Below, piece by piece: positions 21,885 through 32,495 of a stretch of DNA of 64,000 nt. The notes beneath the pieces were generated by a model that had not been told where the DNA came from, did no database searches, and saw only the letters and a program-made list of their open reading frames with translations. Position 1 is the first letter of the stretch. Each line of letters begins with the position of its first letter. This DNA comes from Chionoecetes opilio (lineage: Eukaryota > Arthropoda > Malacostraca > Decapoda > Majidae): contig JACEEZ010020543.1 in NCBI GenBank assembly GCA_016584305.1, forward strand, positions 37,501 through 101,500, given 5' to 3'. The translations under genes and the position numbers were made by a program.

Positions 21885-23975
21885 ACTCATCCCAGCGTTA
21901 CCCCCTGATTCTGCGAAGACACTTATTACCAAAGGCATCGATTCGTCTCTTCAAGTCGCTATTTAGTGTCCATGTCTAACAACCATAGAGTAAGACAGGG
22001 ATCACAAGCGACTTAAGATCTTTGTCCTCCTGCACAGGTACCGACAATTCCAAATACTCGTGCTGAGCGAGTCCATAACACCGTGGGCTATGCCAATCCG
22101 CCGTAAGACATCTTGATGTGACCCGCCGTCATTATGGACTGCGCTACCAAGGTATGTAAAAATTTCCAAGATCTCAATACCCTCACCGCACACACACAAC
22201 ACCACGCGATGGTCAGGTGGATAACGTGCTGGTCTCCCACTTTGTGGCTAGGTGGTTCGAATCCTCGCACTCCCGGGGATTTTTTACTGACAAATTTGGG
22301 CGGTTACTGTCCCCCTTGAGCAAGGGGATGGGGGTGTGTGAGGTCCCAGCATTGCCCAAAGATCTGTAATAATGAGCTCCAAGCTCGCACTGAGAGGGTG
22401 AAAACTGGCGATCGCAAGCCAGCTCGCGTGAACAAGACCATGGGTGAATAACACATGAACAGACTGTACTGTTTCATCAAATAAGGCTCTTGAGCCAGGA
22501 GACCTCAAGTCCTAAAGGCCTTGCCTCCTCGTGCAGCGCCTCGAGAGCCATCACCAGAACCTCCAGCGACTCAGCAAAGATTACTGCATCATCGGCAAAA
22601 ACAAGATCAGTGGTCTTGGTATTGCCAAGGGATGATCCACAATCACTTTGGTCTACAACTTTGCCCAATACCCAGTCCATACATGGGTTGAAAAGTGATG
22701 GGGCAAGGAAGCACCCTTGCCTCATTCCTGTATTCACAGGATAAAAGCTGGATACGCCTTCCCCACACTTCACACCACTCTCAGTCCAAGAGTACAGGTC
22801 AGTCATCAGACCAATAGTCCTTGCAGGAATCCCACGAAGTCGCAGAAGATCCCAGAGTGACTCATGATGCACTGAGTCAAACGCCCTTTTGAGATCAACA
22901 TAGGCTGCAAACATCCTCTGCCGAAACTCACGTAAGCATTCCACCAGGACACGAAACGCTAGGATACGGTCCGTTGTTGACATACCAGGCGTGAACCCAG
23001 ACTGCTGAAATCTCTGAGGCTTCACCTGATGACTGCGGATCCGTGGCAGCAATAGGTATGCAAGCACTTTGCCTGGCACGCTGAGCAGTGTAATACCATG
23101 GTAATTGTTGCAGTCCTGACGGTCCCCTTTCCCTCTCCAGATAGGGACGACCAGCCCATTTTTTCAGTCAGGAGGAATGGTACCTGACCGCCACACAGCA
23201 GTCAAGACAGTATGCAACCCGTGGATCATAGCATCACCCCCAGCTTTGAGGAGCTCCGCACTGATATTACAAACACCAGTTCCCTTTCTACCCCTCAACT
23301 TTGCTACAGCCTCTCTGACTTCGTCAATAGAGGGTGCGGTTTCGTCAATGGGAGGATCGGCATTCACTGCCAGTAATCCAGTGGTGTGAAGCTGCTCAAT
23401 TGGAGGGTCCACCGTGAACAACTGCTCAAAATACTCAGCCCAATGAGCAATCTGCCCATCCATATCCGACACGAGGCGCCCACCTGCTGCTCGGATAGCA
23501 CTCTCCCGAGATGGAGACTTGGAGCGGAGTTTCTTCAGGGCTCGGTAGGCGATTCGGAGGTCATTAGCGTTCAAATGTCCCTCAACATCCTCAGTGAAAT
23601 TCCTGACATACCTCTCCTTGTCTTTCCCCAGAAGAATTCAAGTCCTGCTTGACAGACCTGTACTGGTCCTGGTTCCCACCAAGCCTGGCAGCGCGACTCT
23701 CCTCGATATTCTCCAGCGTCTTCGTCGAGACAAAACCACGCCTTGACTTCGGGCACTCCCCAATACACTCCTTGGCAGCCTGGAGAGTTTCACGTTTGAA
23801 GGTATCCCACAGTTTTACAGGGTCCTCGAGGGCACCGAGCACATCAAACCGATTTGAGACTGCCACTGCATACTCATAGGCACATGTCAAGTACTTCAGC
23901 TTCTCAAGATAAAACACAGTATGGTTACTTCTTGAAATTATTCTAGACTTGATATGAAGCTGAAGTGTATTTAAA
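21885..23975 (-). pseudogene. RTE-type LINE fragment (copy R3), split by a SINE
   Basis: On the minus strand: upstream linker (LHIKSRIISRSNHTVFYLEK), MNANDLRIAYRALKKLRSKS, RT entry VREAVAKLRGRKGTG, then a 200-codon open frame (22477-23079) with FQQSGFTPGMSTTDRILAF, AAYVDLKRAFDSVHHESLWD, GMRQGCFLAPSLF and FADDAVIFAE. The C-terminal part resumes after the insert (GEGIEILEIFTYLGSAVHND) and stops at the same region as R1's centre. Frameshifts near 23165 and 23580 kill it. It is the most complete RTE copy in the window. Confidence 0.85.
22195..22455 (+). repeat. tRNA-derived SINE (second family) inserted in RTE copy R3
   Basis: ATGGTCAGGTGGATAACGTG is an A-box-like segment, and CTAGGTGGTTCGAATCCTCG a B-box-like segment about 45 bp later. 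A non-tRNA body follows. The RTE reading frame is continuous on either side (CGGTGAGGG...TTCATGTGT), showing insertion. It is a different family from the SINE at 48284. Confidence 0.75.
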
Positions 23976-24094
23976 TGTGCCATTAAGTGTCATTAAGTGT
24001 AATTAAGTATCATTAACTAAATGACAGATGTACGATAAATGCAACTACTCCCATACAAACTCCATATTCCTTATTATCATGACTATTGCTCATT

Positions 24095-24118
24095 ATTATA
24101 TATATATATATATTATAT
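24095..24118. repeat. (TA)n microsatellite
   Basis: A short TATATA tract in AT-rich sequence between RTE copy R3 and the Tigger-like right end. Confidence 0.8.
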
Positions 24119-24532
24119 GGTTGTGATGAGCTGTTCTATACACGTGTCACTATTTAGGTCAGTGTAGCACCGTGTGTCACCTTAAATAAAGGTGATTTAA
24201 GGTGTTGAGGTGACAGGGAGACAGTCTTGCAGCAACCACCCCATTACACTAATAATCATTATTTTAAACAATACACACCTTTTACCACTAAATCAATAGC
24301 AACACAGGCTCCTTCCTTATATATATTAATAACTGATGTATCAAAACTCCTTAAAACCCTAGCATTCCAAAATAAAATGAGAAAATAATAAATTATGTTG
24401 AGTTGACAATTCAAGCGGCGATAAGCGGTCTGGCATGTCATTCTTGCCTGCAAATTTGTCACGCAAATGGAGTCCATTAAATCCGAAGTCCGTTAAACCG
24501 AGGTCCGTTAAATCGAGGGTCGACTGTATATA

Positions 24533-25412
24533 CACGGCCACCTCGATTTACGAATGGGTTACGTTCCTGAAAAACTGTTTGTAAATCGAAAATTCGTTAA
24601 TCGAATGTATTTTTCCCATTTAACCCCATTATTTAATTTGAGATACGTTCCTACGAACAATAATCACATCCATAGAATGTCATAAACTGCTATAAAAACA
24701 TATATTTGTGGCTTTAGGCATACATACAATTGGGCAGGAACTCGACTCTTACGTGCGCTGACAAGTCAGAGAGGTTAACAGGGTGGGTTGGAGCATTGTC
24801 GAGGAGGAGCAGTGCCTTATGAGAGATGTTCTTCTGAGAGCAGTACCTCTCCACTGCAGGGCAAAAGTAATTGGTGAACCAGTCCTCAAATAAATATCTG
24901 TTGGTCCATGCCTTCTTGCTAGAACGGTATATGACTGGTAACGTAGCCTTAACATGACCTTTTAGGGCCCGTGGGTTTTTAGAGTGATGAATTAGCAGAG
25001 GTTTCTCTAGTGTTATGGCTTTTCTGTCTTTCTTGGGCTTAGGACCACCCACTGGCACCATGCTTGGGAGGCATTATTCACTGAAATAATCACTGAAATG
25101 TCTGATTATACACAATAATGTTCATAAACACAGCACGACCGGTCGGAGAATATGTAAACAAACAATCTTGAGCGCCCCTGCGTGTGGATGTGCTGAGCCA
25201 ATGGTTCTGTTTACTGAACTTTTTACAATATTTAGGTGTTATAAATATTCTTACTAATTATGTATTAAATATTTTTTTTTTTTTTATGAATTTACGAACT
25301 TTTGTTCGTAACTTCAAATTATTCGTGTGTAAACCGAATTTTGGGACAAAATAATTTTGTTTGTATCTTCGAAAATTCGTAAATAGAGTGTTCGTAAATC
25401 GCGGTATGAGTG
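24533..25412 (-). mobile_element. Tigger/pogo element with internally deleted transposase, 880 bp
   Basis: The left end CACGGCCACCTCGATTTACG and the right end, whose complement is CACTCATACCGCGATTTACG, are inverted and TA-flanked. Both continue with ATTCGTAAAT-type phrases. It contains the shortened Tigger ORF at 24714-25061. It lies next to the right end at 24525, separated by TATATA. Confidence 0.82.
24714..25061 (-). pseudogene. Tigger transposase, internal-deletion derivative (115 aa)
   Basis: Residues 1-20 (MVPVGGPKPKKDRKAITLEK) resemble the extreme N-terminus of Tigger proteins, just at the start of the CENP-B-type HTH. At residue 21 the frame jumps directly to the DDE domain (LLIHHSKNPRALKG, SKKAWTNRYLFEDWF), with the second catalytic Asp in LLLLDNAPTHP. 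It ends shortly after FLPN, before the third catalytic acid. The HTH domains and the first Asp are missing. The fusion is in frame and open. It is catalytically dead, but could be expressed as a truncated product. Confidence 0.82.
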
Positions 25413-26036
25413 TATATGTATATATGTGTAATGAGTTGGATAGAGCTACCCTCACCCGTCCTGGATAGAGCTCGCCCTGACTCACCAGAGTGACGTTACG
25501 TTAACTCAACACCTCCTGCCAGGGTGCAAGGAAACACCAAATTCCTTTTTGCCTTACTTTACTAACACAAACCTGCACACTAGGCCAAAGACCCAATGGC
25601 TTACACCATTACACACACCACCACCCACTACACAAAACACGCTCTGACGCCCACACTTGGCAGCCAGGCAACACACCACCACACCAAACACGTACCAGTC
25701 CACGCGACACTCTCCCAGAGTGCAGACGAGGCAGCCAGGGATCCCCAGGGACCAGGGGCATCGTGGAGAAACCACAAGACCCGGCCGCCCACCCACCTCG
25801 CCGGTGGCAGTCCTTGCCTCCCTCTTCCTCCCCTGCCTGCCTCTGTCTGCCGGGCCCTTGGGCCCGCACCAAGGCTCCCTCGTGTGTCTACCCCGTACAC
25901 ACTCCCACCAATTTTTCCCCGCCCACACCCGGGCTTCTCTCACCGCCAAGTTTAAACCAAAATTTGCACTTCTTACATATGTACAATATATATTGGGTGA
26001 GCGGTGCGGCGGGAGGAGGCAATACGGCATTCATAA
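25413..26036. other. GC-rich unclassified segment
   Basis: Overlapping open frames exist on both strands (for example 25554-26030 minus, 158 codons). They have low-complexity Pro/Arg/Gly composition and no domain, as expected from GC-rich noncoding DNA. A tandem ATAGAGCT[AC] motif is at 25440-25475. Confidence 0.4.
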
Positions 26037-26770
26037 ATTATGTTGTTACCACCCTCTCTAATAAAGGTATGCTAGCCTTGATCATTGGCAAGCTTGTGGT
26101 CCTGACAAAATCCCTCCTTTTGTTCTCAAAACATGTGCTTATGTGTTTGCACTCTGCCTGGTCAAACTTTTTCCGTCTATGTCTATCTACATCTACCTTT
26201 CCTTCTTACTGGAAGTTTGCTCATATTCAACATGTTCTTAAAAAGGGTGACCTTTTTAATCCTTAAAACTACCATCCTATGCTTTTGACTTCCTGCCTTT
26301 CTAATGCTTTTGAATCTACAGTACCCTCCCGAGTTTCACGCTATGCGAGTTTCGCGATCCTCTTTTTTTTCTTCTTTTTTTTTTGGTGTATTTACCTAGT
26401 TGTATTTACCTAGTTGTAACATACAGGAAAAGAGCTATGCTCGGACTGTCCCATCTCCAAATCTACTATTATCCAGCTTGCCTTTGAAGTCCTGAATACT
26501 TCTTGCATTAATCACTTTTGCTTCAAGGTTGTTCCAGGCTTCTATGCTTCTATACGGGAAGCTGTATTTTTTTTTGTCTCTCTTGCATGTTGTCCTTTTC
26601 AATTTCTTCTCAGGACCTCTTGCACTTCTATCGTCCCACACAAACAGATCTTCTCTATCAGATTTTTCCAGACCCATTATTTCAGACATCTATACACTGC
26701 TATAAAATCTCCCCTTTCTCTTCTTTTCTCAAGAGTTGGGAGTTTTAGTCTTGAAAGTCTTTCTTCATAT

Positions 26771-27618
26771 TTTTACGAAGGGCCTTGTTCGCTGCTACTG
26801 GCGAACAAGGCAAGGGTCCTTCGTCTCTACCTCTGGGGTGTCGCTGGTGGGGGGTTCGACCCATGGTTCAGGTCGCCATGTCCTTTCCTCCCCTTGGGCT
26901 AGAGAATAGGGGGGAACCGACGTGGTGATGGCCTGACGAAGGGGGAGAGGGGTAGCAGAAACACAGCCACGTCGGGTGGACATGCGCTCCCGCCCAGGAT
27001 TTACCGTGACCACTGCGCCCTGCAAAACCCCGTCCTGAAAAGACCCGTCTCCCTCTTCTGACGGAGGGGGACGAGAGTGACCCTGTTGGGCACGGCGTGG
27101 CCTTGAAACTCAGTGGCGGCGACTGTGGGGTAGGGTCACGGCGCATAGGGCGGCGCCCTGTACAGTGTGTGTAGCGCGTCTACACAGTGTGTTGAGTCGA
27201 CGGGTGTGTTGGGGACGGCGTGTACTAGTACACGGAAGAACAGTGGGGTGAGTCTGTGTGCGCTGGGGTGAGCCTGTGTTCGTGGGCGAGCAGGCAAGGG
27301 CGGCGCCCCTGAGAGAGACAGTGACTTGTGGGTGTTGGCGTGTGTCCCGCCCCTTCCCCGTGTGAGGGCAAGGGCGGCGCCCCTGAGAGAGACAGTGACT
27401 CGTGGGTGTTGGCGTGTGTCTCGCCCCTTCCCCGAGTGTTACATAGTGACTTTGTACATAGTAGAGTAGTGTGGGGGAAATAAAATCCGTGCACAGCAGT
27501 TAAGTGTCTCCCTTCAGTCCTTCCCGTCTCCTTCCATTGCCCCGAGCCGTTAGTGGTGGTGTGACGAAGTTTAAAGAGTGGAAGGGGGATTGCCCCCCCC
27601 CCCCCCTCCTTCGTCACA
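26771..27618 (+). mobile_element. Probable solo LTR inserted in LINE copy C
   Basis: ATAT flanks both sides (26767-26770, 27619-27622), where intact LINE copies have a single CATATG. The ends are inverted: TTTTACGAAGG and CCTTCGTCACA (complement TGTGACGAAGG), close to TG...CA with one changed base. AATAAA lies at 27479, near the right end, as in an LTR. A perfect 11-bp hairpin (GCCTTGTTCGC, 26782-26811) and a tandem duplication lie inside. There is no coding sequence. A non-LTR TIR element cannot be excluded. Confidence 0.55.
27293..27440 (+). repeat. Tandem duplication of about 74 bp, two units
   Basis: GCAAGGGCGGCGCCCCTGAG starts at about 27294 and again at about 27368. Each unit continues through GTGGGTGTTGGCGTGTGTC to CGCCCCTTCCCCG. 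Internal to the probable solo LTR; LTRs often carry such U3 duplications. Confidence 0.85.
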
Positions 27619-29774
27619 ATATGTTAAATCTCTCGGGCTTGGAGCCATTTTTATGGCTGCTAATTGTATTCTCTCAATCTTCCTTATATCCTTCTTTTTA
27701 TGTGGTGATCAAATCACTGCCGCATATTCCAACCTTGGCCGAATCAAAGATGTTATCAATTTCTTAATCATCTCTTCATCCAGATATTTGAATGCCATTC
27801 TTATATTCTTCAGCAACTGATATGTATCTCCTGTGATCTTGTTTATATGCTTCTCAGGTGACAAATTATCTGTAATCCAAACTCCCAGATCTTTTTCGAC
27901 CTTTGTTTTAATTATCCATTCATTTCCCATCGAATACTTTCCTCTCTGTCTCTTTTTGCTACTGCCCACTTCCATCACTTTACACTTTTTAGCATTAAAC
28001 TCCATTTCCCATAGTTGACTCCATCTGAAAATCTTATCTAGATTCTTTTGTAAATCCTCACAGTCCGCTTTACTTTCGACTTTTCTTAGTAATTTAGCAT
28101 CATCAGCGAATAAACTCATATAACTGTTCACTCCCTCTGTCATATCATTTACATAGACCAAGAATATCACTGGGGCCAATACTGATCCTTGAGGAACTCC
28201 ACTTATCACACTGCACCATTCTGACTTCTGATCTTTTATTACTGTTCTCATCTCTCTGTTGCTCAAAAAGTCTTCCATCTACTTCAGCAAACCACCCTTC
28301 AATCCTCCTACATGTTCTAGGTTCCAGAGCAGTCTCTTATGAGGTACCTTGTCAAATGCCTTCTTTAGGTCCAAGTATATGCAATCGACCCACCCCTCTC
28401 TTTCCTGTGTCACATCGATCACTCGAGTAAAAGCTTAATAAATTAGTTGTACATGACATTCCTCCTCTAAATCCAAACTGGCCACCTGCAAGTGTGTTTG
28501 TCTCTTCCAAATATTTCAACCATCTGTCCTTCACAATTTTTTCACACATTTTTGCCACTACACTTGTTAATGATACTGGCCTGTAAATTAATGGTTCTTC
28601 TTTGTCTCCTCCTTTGTGAATTGGCACAATATTTGCTCTTTTCCAATCAAGCGGGACTCTGCTCTCCTTGAGTGAACTCTCAATTACACTATGTAACTTT
28701 CCTGCTAGTTGGTTACTGCAATCTTTCATTATCCAGTTCGACACTCCATCTGGACCCGGGGCTTTTCTCACATCTTGACTTTCCATTAGCCTTTTTACTT
28801 CTATTACGTCTACTTTTATGTCTTCCATTATATTTTCTTTTGCTATTATATTTTTTGTTTTAAATTCACTCTCTCTTGTAAATACAGTCTGTAAGCACTT
28901 ATTCATCACCTCAGCCTGTTGTAATGCATCTTCGTACACTATGCCTTCTACCTTCAGCTTATCTATTCCTTCCTTGTTTTTCATTTTTCCAAAATTTATA
29001 TCTATAGAAAAGTTTCGGTTCGTTCTTACACTTTTCTATTATATTTCTCTCATAGTTATTTTCTTCTTCTCTTTGGATTCTTACATATTCATTTCTAGTT
29101 GTTTTGTACTTCTCCCAAAGGTTGATACCTCCTTTTTTCCTCCAACTATTCCATGTTTTTTCTCTTTCTAGTCTTGCTAATTCACATTTTCTGTTAAACC
29201 ATTCATTCTTTTTCTTTTCTCTGATAACTATTCTTGGAACATAACTATTTATTCCTTCGGTGTAAATTCGGATGAACTCATCCCATTTTTCTGGGTACTC
29301 CTTGCTGCATGAAAATTACTCCAGTCTGTCTCTCCGAAGAATGTTCTTAATCCGTCAAAGTCTGCTTTTCCATAATTGTATCTTCCTATCTTGTGCTCTT
29401 CTCTTCTCCCCTCTTTTTTGCTATCATTTACTTCCAATTCAATAAGTACATGGTCACTCTTTCCAAATGGGCACCGATAATTTACTTTACTAATTACTTC
29501 CAGTTCTTTCGTCAATAGTAGATCTAGTCTTGATGATTCTTCGCTACCTCTGAATCTTGAATTATCTTTAATCCACTGAGTCATAATGTTATTCATTACC
29601 AAATCCAACAATGTACCACCCCATGAGTCTTCTCCTCCTTCAGTATACCATTCTTCCCAGCAAACTTCTTTGCAGTTAAAATCTCCCATCAAAATTATGT
29701 TCTCACAATTTTCCATCATATTCTTTAAACATTTGCTTGTGTCTCTTATCATGTCTCCATACTCCCCTCTCCCC

Positions 29775-29776
<2 letters not shown>

Positions 29777-29858
<82 letters not shown>
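29777..29858 (+). repeat. (GT)n microsatellite, about 80 bp
   Basis: An uninterrupted GT tract at the junction between LINE copy C and SINE S4. The SINE's own 3' tail is an AC-type repeat, so this array probably grew from that tail. Confidence 0.96.
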
Positions 29859-30125
29859 CTACAGCGCTGTTAGGCCGTGAGCTCCAGGGGTGGAATGGTA
29901 GGCCCTGGAGGTTCACTTGAGGGCTGTGAGGGTTAGCCCTCGCCCGTGGTGACGCAGACATAATTTCTATAGTGACGCCTGTGATTAGAGGCTCATGCCA
30001 CCCCCTGTGTCCTCTGATGCCCTGGCAATCGAAGATAGAGTCAATGGGCAGCGTGTGGGTGTTCTTAGGCCACTCGACGGTGCAGAGAAAGATTTTAAGT
30101 GGATTTTACAGCCCTCATCAAGGAT
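29859..30125 (-). repeat. tRNA-derived SINE (copy S4)
   Basis: Minus orientation: tail side GTGCCTACAGCGCTGTTAGG at 29857, body start GGCCACTCGACGGTGCAGAG at 30069. The tRNA head is absent; the body joins TAAGTGGATTTTACAGCCCT, as in S6 and S7. Confidence 0.85.
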
Positions 30126-30129
30126 AATT

Positions 30130-31270
30130 AAATAAGATAGGTAACACCTCAAAATAAGTAGCAGCTTTAAACCTTACACCCCCGCCGTTCCTTACTTATT
30201 TACCACAAAATACTCCTTTATAAGTGATTAACCATGACGTGTGTGGTACTGTGGTTTCTGGAGGTACTGGAGGAGACAGGAGAGAAGAGAGGAAGGCATT
30301 GTGACAGTGTTATTGCCGTATAACACTGTCACACAACCATCAGCTGACGCCCTCACTTACTCAGACCAAAACAAATGAAAATGTTTTAGTATCCCAGGTG
30401 AAATAGACAAGGGAAGTGTTGACAAATCTGTTAACAAAGGAGACGAAGTTTGAAGAAAACCTATCAAGCGATACTAAGCGTCAAAGGTCACAAGAAGAAG
30501 ACGAATCGAGAGAGACAGAGATGGAAGTTTTTAACAAGATAATCCCTTCACCTGCCTTGTCATACATAAAAGCACACTAACATAGACATAAAACATGTAC
30601 AGAGCTAGATCACTCAATGCCTTGCTCAGTGGCGTAGCTAAGGGGGGGGGCGAGGGGGGGGCTGTTTGAAATCAACCCCGGGCCCCCAAGAGAGGGGGGC
30701 CCCCAAATGCATTACTCAATAAAACAAAACTACTGTGATCCTCTACAAACTTGGCTTAAACTCCTTGGGGTTTGTGTTTAATTTGATCTGTATCTTTTGA
30801 GTACCTTCATAGGCTTTTTAATTCGGATTAAAAAGGATTTATGGGCATTGAAAGTCTCAGAAAGGGTAAAAATGCACCAAAATATGTTCATTTTCCAAAA
30901 AATTTCCCCCTATCAATTTGGAATCCCCCCAGCTGGTTGGGCTCGCTTCGCTCGCTACCCCCACCAAACACCTGCAAACTTTAGAGGGGGCCCTTCCAGG
31001 ATGTAAGCCCCTTGGGCCCCGAAATGTCTAGCTATGCCCCTGGCCTTGCTCTTACTAACTAATCACTCACTAATGCTTTCCTCCCTTCTGTACAGTACCT
31101 CCAATGCCTTCCTCTCTTCTCTCCTGTCTCCTCCAGTACCTCCAGCAACCACAGTACCACACACATCCTTGTTAATCACTTACAAAGGAGTATTTTGTGG
31201 TAAATAAGTAAGGATCGGCGGGGGTGTGAGGTCAGGTGCTATTTATTTTGAGGTGTTACTTATTTTTTGC
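30130..31270. mobile_element. Foldback-type element (copy 2), interrupted by a hAT MITE
   Basis: The arms at 30140-30300 and 31085-31262 are inverted copies of one another (CACCCCCGCCGTTCCTTACT against AGTAAGGATCGGCGGGGGTG). The middle matches copy 1 (2660-2950) in reverse. Copy 1 has an uninterrupted AGAGCAAGGCATTGAG where this copy carries the MITE at 30627-31042, giving an empty-site comparison. Confidence 0.8.
30627..31042. mobile_element. hAT-like MITE, 416 bp, 8-bp TSD
   Basis: GCCTTGCT at 30619-30626 and 31043-31050 is a perfect 8-bp duplication; foldback copy 1 has the single empty site. The ends CAGTGGCGTAGCTA and TAGCTATGCCCCTG are inverted. The interior has G/C runs and a short frame with no recognised domain. 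Confidence 0.88.
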
Positions 31271-31319
31271 AACACCGGTTCAAAGGCCTGGTCTATGAAG
31301 AATAGGCCACCTGTAATAT

Positions 31320-31620
31320 CAAGATCAAGATCAAATATCGTTCGTAGGACAGAATACGTGTGTGGGAGAACGCCGGACTAAAGGCTTCACCGACAGCATC
31401 CGCTGAGTGACTCCCAACTCAAGCGGAAGCTCAAGCTCCTCTTCTCCTCCTCTCCTCTCCGTAGTGTTGGCCGAAGCCACCACCCCGGGTGGCGGGTCAC
31501 AAACCCTTGGCTAACACCCGGTACCCATTCATTGCTGGGTGGACAGGGGCTTGGGGCATTTTCAGGATATTTTTGGGGGAGAAAACGAGTCTTATAAGCT
31601 GTAAAATACGGTAGGTACAC
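31320..31620 (+). repeat. Composite-repeat unit ending TAAAATACGGTAGGTACAC
   Basis: Same unit as at 17200-17475, 49515-49750 and 63095-63322 (GGAGAACGCCGGACTAAAGG, GGTGGCGGGTCACAAACC). It joins the foldback element to the right arm of the GAGTTTCGCG element. Confidence 0.65.
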
Positions 31621-32067
31621 CACCCTGCACCGGACTAAATAAGCATTTTTACAGTGTTTTCAATACCCGAGTTTCGCGATCCGCGAGTTTCATGCTATGC
31701 CTTGGGAAGAAAGCAAGCGTGAAACTCGGGAGGGTACTGTATACTTAATACAAATATTCTTATGTATTTATCTGCTCTCAATCTTTCATCGTCTGTATGG
31801 TTTCCGTAAAGGTATCTTCTGGCGATCTTCTAGCTTTCCTAACTGAATCTTGGTCATCCTCTTTTAGGGGTTTCGGTGAAACTTTTGGTGTTGTCCTTGA
31901 CATTTCAAAAGCTTTTGATAGAGTCTGGCACAAATCTTTTATTTCCAAACTACCCTCTTTCGGGTTCTATCCTTCTCTCTGCACCTTTATCTCAAGTTTC
32001 CTTTCAAACCGTTCTACGTTCTATTGCAGCTACTATAGATGGTCATTGTTCTTTTCCTAAGTCTATC

Positions 32068-32456
32068 TGTAATGAGCCCTATTGTTCAAACAAGCATTTT
32101 CCTCTCGGGAGCCTTCCAACAACGTGCGTAGCTCGGAAGAAATAGTGCCGAAACTAGCTGCAGGGGGCAGTAACAGTCAGGAGAATCATCTTTTGTCAGC
32201 TTTCTTGAGGTAGTATTCGTCCATTATAGCTGTTACCACTGTTGCGAGCAGATATATCCCTCTTTTAGAGGTAAGTAGAGTGTCTGTAAATACTGAGGTA
32301 GTTATATGAAGGTGATACACTTGTGTAGTGATGTGAATATTCCCATATACAGGAAAACCTCGTTTATCCGGCACCCTCGGGGGGGGGAGCGCATGCCGGA
32401 TAACTCATTTTGCCGTTGTTTTGAGAGTTACTCTTATGGAATCGCCCAAATTCCCA

Positions 32457-32495
<39 letters not shown>

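Larger units (their letters stand above)
21698..24525. mobile_element. Pogo/Tigger-like ends flanking an RTE copy
   Basis: The left end at 21698 reads CAGTAAACCCTCTAATCTGA with repeated TTGAACCTCGGATAA phrases. A right end at 24470-24525 reads CGTTAAATCGAGGGTCGACTG. Both are TA-flanked and have Tigger-like grammar. The two ends are similar but diverged, so they may be one element split by the RTE copy (21885-23975) or two different ones. Confidence 0.5.
26385..29775 (-). pseudogene. L2/CR1-type LINE (copy C), endonuclease plus RT, split by an LTR-like insert
   Basis: The 3' tail (complement of AACTAGGTAAATAC) is at 26385-26420. The C-terminal piece is 26435-26770. RT occupies 27619-28440 (GVPQGSVLAPVIFLVYVNDM, FADDAKLLRKVES). 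An upstream RT/linker piece is at 28352-28984 (APGPDGVSNWIMKDC, PVSLTSVVAKMCEKIVKDRW). The endonuclease C-terminal half is at 29249-29752 (ENIILMGDFNCKEVCWEEW, RLDLLLTKE). It is the longest copy in the window but 5'-truncated within the endonuclease. Frame breaks near 28438 and 29245, and the 848-bp insert, make it inactive. Confidence 0.88.
26319..31739. mobile_element. GAGTTTCGCG element, complete 5.4-kb copy with nested cargo
   Basis: The left arm starts CAGTACCCTCCCGAGTTTCA. The right arm ends GAAACTCGGGAGGGTACTG. TA is duplicated (26317-26318, 31740-31741) within Jockey-like LINE sequence, giving GAATC-TA / TA-TACTTAATA. Cargo: L2/CR1-type LINE copy C (minus), which contains an LTR-like insert, a (GT)n array, a SINE and a foldback element containing a hAT MITE. 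The left arm is shortened, with only about 45 bp before a T-rich run. Confidence 0.85.

Noticed and set aside
25554..26266. Overlapping open frames of 119-167 codons on both strands
   Set aside because: Low-complexity Pro/Arg/Trp content, no domain, several frames open at once; typical of GC-rich noncoding DNA.
29749..29961. Thr-His or Val-Cys repeat open frames
   Set aside because: They are translations of the (GT)n array.
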